From NCBI GenBank assembly GCA_016713325.1, contig JADJPJ010000004.1, positions 124,001-188,000 on the forward strand: DNA of 64,000 bases. Direction: 5' to 3'. This DNA is from Candidatus Flexifilum affinis. Its GTDB lineage: Bacteria > Chloroflexota > Anaerolineae > Aggregatilineales > Phototrophicaceae. Within the stretch, counting starts at the first letter, position 1; every line of letters starts with the position of its first letter. A model generated the notes under the pieces. It made no database searches, had not been told where the DNA came from, and was given only the letters and a program-made list of their open reading frames with translations. Positions 62,498 to 64,000 of this stretch are shown here, one piece after another. The position numbers and the translations under genes are program-made.

Positions 62498-64000
62498 ATG
62501 GTCAGCACGCAGGGGCCCAGCTTCAACCGCGACGAGATACGGATCACCACCTTCGGCAAGCTGCTGGTGGAACGCGGCGGCGCAGCAGTGGCGGATTTCG
62601 TCTCGACCAAGGCCGCGCTGCTGTTCGTCTATCTGGCCATGCACCCCGGCGAGCACAGCCGCAAGAAGCTGGCCGCCCTGCTGTGGAGCGAGACGAGCGA
62701 CGAACAGGCCCTGAAGAACCTGCGCACGGTGCTCTCCAGCGTGCGTCAGCAGGTGGGCGAGGCGCTGATCGTCTCGCACGAGGACCTGGCGGTCCGCGAC
62801 CATCCGCCGGTTCAGGTGGACGCCAGCCAGTTCGAGAACGGCTTCCGGAAGGTCTTCTCCACGCCGGGCACGCTGACGCTGCTCAAGGCGCTGCAAGAGC
62901 TGGAAGCGCTGTACCAGGGCGAGTTCCTGGCCAGTGTCGTCGTCCGCGACGCCGTCCCGCTCGAAGACTGGATCGACGAGCGGCGGCGGCAGCTCGACGA
63001 ATTGTACGGGCGGCTCCTGCTGGAGATTGTGGAGATCGCGCTTAAGCAGGGCAGCTACGAAGTTGGCCTGGACTACGCCTGGAAGCTGGTGAGCCATGAT
63101 CCGCTGCTCGATACAGCGCAGCGCCACCTGATGCGTCTGCTCGCCTACACCGATCGCGCCAATGATGCCCTGGTCCAGTACGAGCGTTTCGCCGCGCTCC
63201 TGCGTGAGGAACTGGACGCCGAGCCGGAAGCGGAGACGACGACGCTCTGCGAGCAGATTCGCGCGCGGGCTATCGCGCCGCCGCGGGCCTCCGGCCTGTT
63301 CGCACGGGTTCAGCCCGACGTCGACTTCGTGGAGCCGGCCGACGACATCGAACTGGCGCAGCGCATGCTGAATACGCCCAACTGCCGCCTGCTGACCCTC
63401 TATGGGATCAGCGGCATCGGCAAGACGATGCTGGCGACACAGCTCGCCTATCATCGTCAGCACCTGTATCGCGACGGAGCCAGCTTCGTGTCGCTGGTGA
63501 TGGCGCAGACGCCGCGCGACTTGCTGGAGGCGGTGGCCCGCGCCCTGGAGGTGAGCTTCACCAGCACCATGACCGAGGCGGCGCTGGAACGGGCGGTGGT
63601 CGACGCGCTCAAGCCGCGCCATCTGCTGCTGGTGCTGGACAATTACGAGCAGCTCCTGCCGGAGACGGGCTTCATCCAGCGGGTGCTGCTGGAAGCGCCT
63701 TCGGTTCAGGTGGTGGTGACCTCGCAGACGCAGCTCAATCTCTTTCGCGAGTGGCTGCTGCCGCTGAAAGGACTGCGCGTCCCGGAGGTCGGCGCGGAAA
63801 ACTCGCAGGCCTATGAGGCGGTCCGCCTCTTCGAGCTGACGGCCCGCCGGGTCAATCCCCGTTTTGACCTGTCCGCGTCGCTCGACGACGTGATTCGCAT
63901 CTGCCGGATGGTGGACAGCCTGCCGCTCGGCATCGTGATCGCGGCAGGGTGGGTGCAGTTCATGCCGCCGGCGGCCATCCTGAAAATGATGCAGGCCGAC
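62498..64000 (+). CDS. AfsR/SARP-like BTAD-STAND regulator (3' end off window)
   Basis: Seen: first 501 residues. Winged helix/BTAD (IRITTFGKLLVERGG, FVSTKAALLFVYLAMHPGEH, LKNLRTVLSSVRQQVGEALI, RHLMRLLAYTDRANDALVQY), then a STAND ATPase with P-loop YGISGIGKTML at about 303-312, Walker-B HLLLVLDNYEQLL at about 375 and the sensor region VVTSQTQLNLF. ATG 62498 follows TATAG. Third regulator of this type in the window; its target could be the genes just upstream or beyond the edge. Confidence 0.9.
   Translation, partial: MVSTQGPSFNRDEIRITTFGKLLVERGGAAVADFVSTKAALLFVYLAMHPGEHSRKKLAALLWSETSDEQALKNLRTVLSSVRQQVGEALIVSHEDLAVRDHPPVQVDASQFENGFRKVFSTPGTLTLLKALQELEALYQGEFLASVVVRDAVPLEDWIDERRRQLDELYGRLLLEIVEIALKQGSYEVGLDYAWKLVSHDPLLDTAQRHLMRLLAYTDRANDALVQYERFAALLREELDAEPEAETTTLCEQIRARAIAPPRASGLFARVQPDVDFVEPADDIELAQRMLNTPNCRLLTLYGISGIGKTMLATQLAYHRQHLYRDGASFVSLVMAQTPRDLLEAVARALEVSFTSTMTEAALERAVVDALKPRHLLLVLDNYEQLLPETGFIQRVLLEAPSVQVVVTSQTQLNLFREWLLPLKGLRVPEVGAENSQAYEAVRLFELTARRVNPRFDLSASLDDVIRICRMVDSLPLGIVIAAGWVQFMPPAAILKMMQAD

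Overview
The window is a high-GC (roughly 63-65 % by eye), densely coding bacterial segment. AfsR/SARP-like BTAD-STAND regulators, a giant beta-helix/Calx-beta surface protein, Anaerolineae-style small hydrolases and interspersed palindromic repeats suggest a member of the Chloroflexota, probably Anaerolineae or a relative, most likely from a metagenome assembly. That placement is inference from gene content; no marker gene or rRNA is present. No tRNA, rRNA, CRISPR array or intact insertion sequence was seen.

Layout. 1-7.1 kb: one giant secreted protein on the minus strand (beta-helix, then tandem Calx-beta-like repeats), running off the left edge. 7.4-10.6 kb: a BTAD-STAND regulator. 10.5-15.7 kb: a flavin-based redox module (DUF4405 cytochrome b-like protein, a two-TM protein, a flavinylated FMN-binding protein and its ApbE transferase) divergent from an OmpR-type two-component system, with phased direct repeats between them. 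16.1-20.1 kb: a compact biosynthetic cluster (UbiA prenyltransferase, methyltransferase/FAD-oxidoreductase fusion, type III polyketide synthase). 20.1-23.8 kb: two small proteins and a second BTAD-STAND regulator. 24.0-27.9 kb: ScyD/ScyE-like protein and a monohaem cytochrome c, convergent with an eight-haem HAO-like cytochrome and its eight-TM partner. 28.3-32.3 kb: topoisomerase IB, glucoamylase-like glycosidase, dipeptidase. 32.6-38.4 kb: the most unusual locus, with a glycerol-1-phosphate-dehydrogenase-like enzyme, an MtnA-like sugar-phosphate isomerase, a split transketolase and a RuBisCO-like protein, the last four tightly coupled. 38.5-41.1 kb: hydrolase, SRPBCC/ArsR pair, methyltransferase. 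41.1-48.3 kb: a decayed or poorly sequenced island (gene-free stretch, MalT-like remnant, Acg-type nitroreductase, hydrolases, CPBP protease), almost every gene broken. 48.3-55.3 kb: EamA transporter, esterase, LCMT-type methyltransferase, GNAT, SDR remnant, carbohydrate ABC transporter with fused permeases. 55.5-62.5 kb: methyltransferase, CNNM/CorC-like protein, two paralogous single-domain globins, a second EamA transporter, an SH3b secreted protein and an uncharacterised protein. 62.5 kb to the end: a third, truncated BTAD-STAND regulator.

How genes work together. The redox operon and two-component system look like a regulated membrane electron-transfer unit; the HAO-like cytochrome with its membrane partner may be a second respiratory-type module handling nitrogen oxides or hydroxylamine. 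The type III PKS cluster should make a methylated, hydroxylated and prenylated alkyl-resorcinol/pyrone or quinone lipid. The MtnA/transketolase/RuBisCO-like operon has the parts of a sugar-phosphate pathway: aldose-1-phosphate to ketose-phosphate isomerisation, enolate chemistry without carboxylation, and C2 transfer.

Quality caveat. At least 15 genes carry single-base frame breaks, several explained by loss of one base in a short homopolymer. They cluster at 4-15 kb and 37.7-48.3 kb; 15.7-37.2 kb and 48.3-64 kb are almost clean. Many are probably sequence errors, so I annotate the restored genes, but the 41-48 kb island shows damage beyond simple errors.
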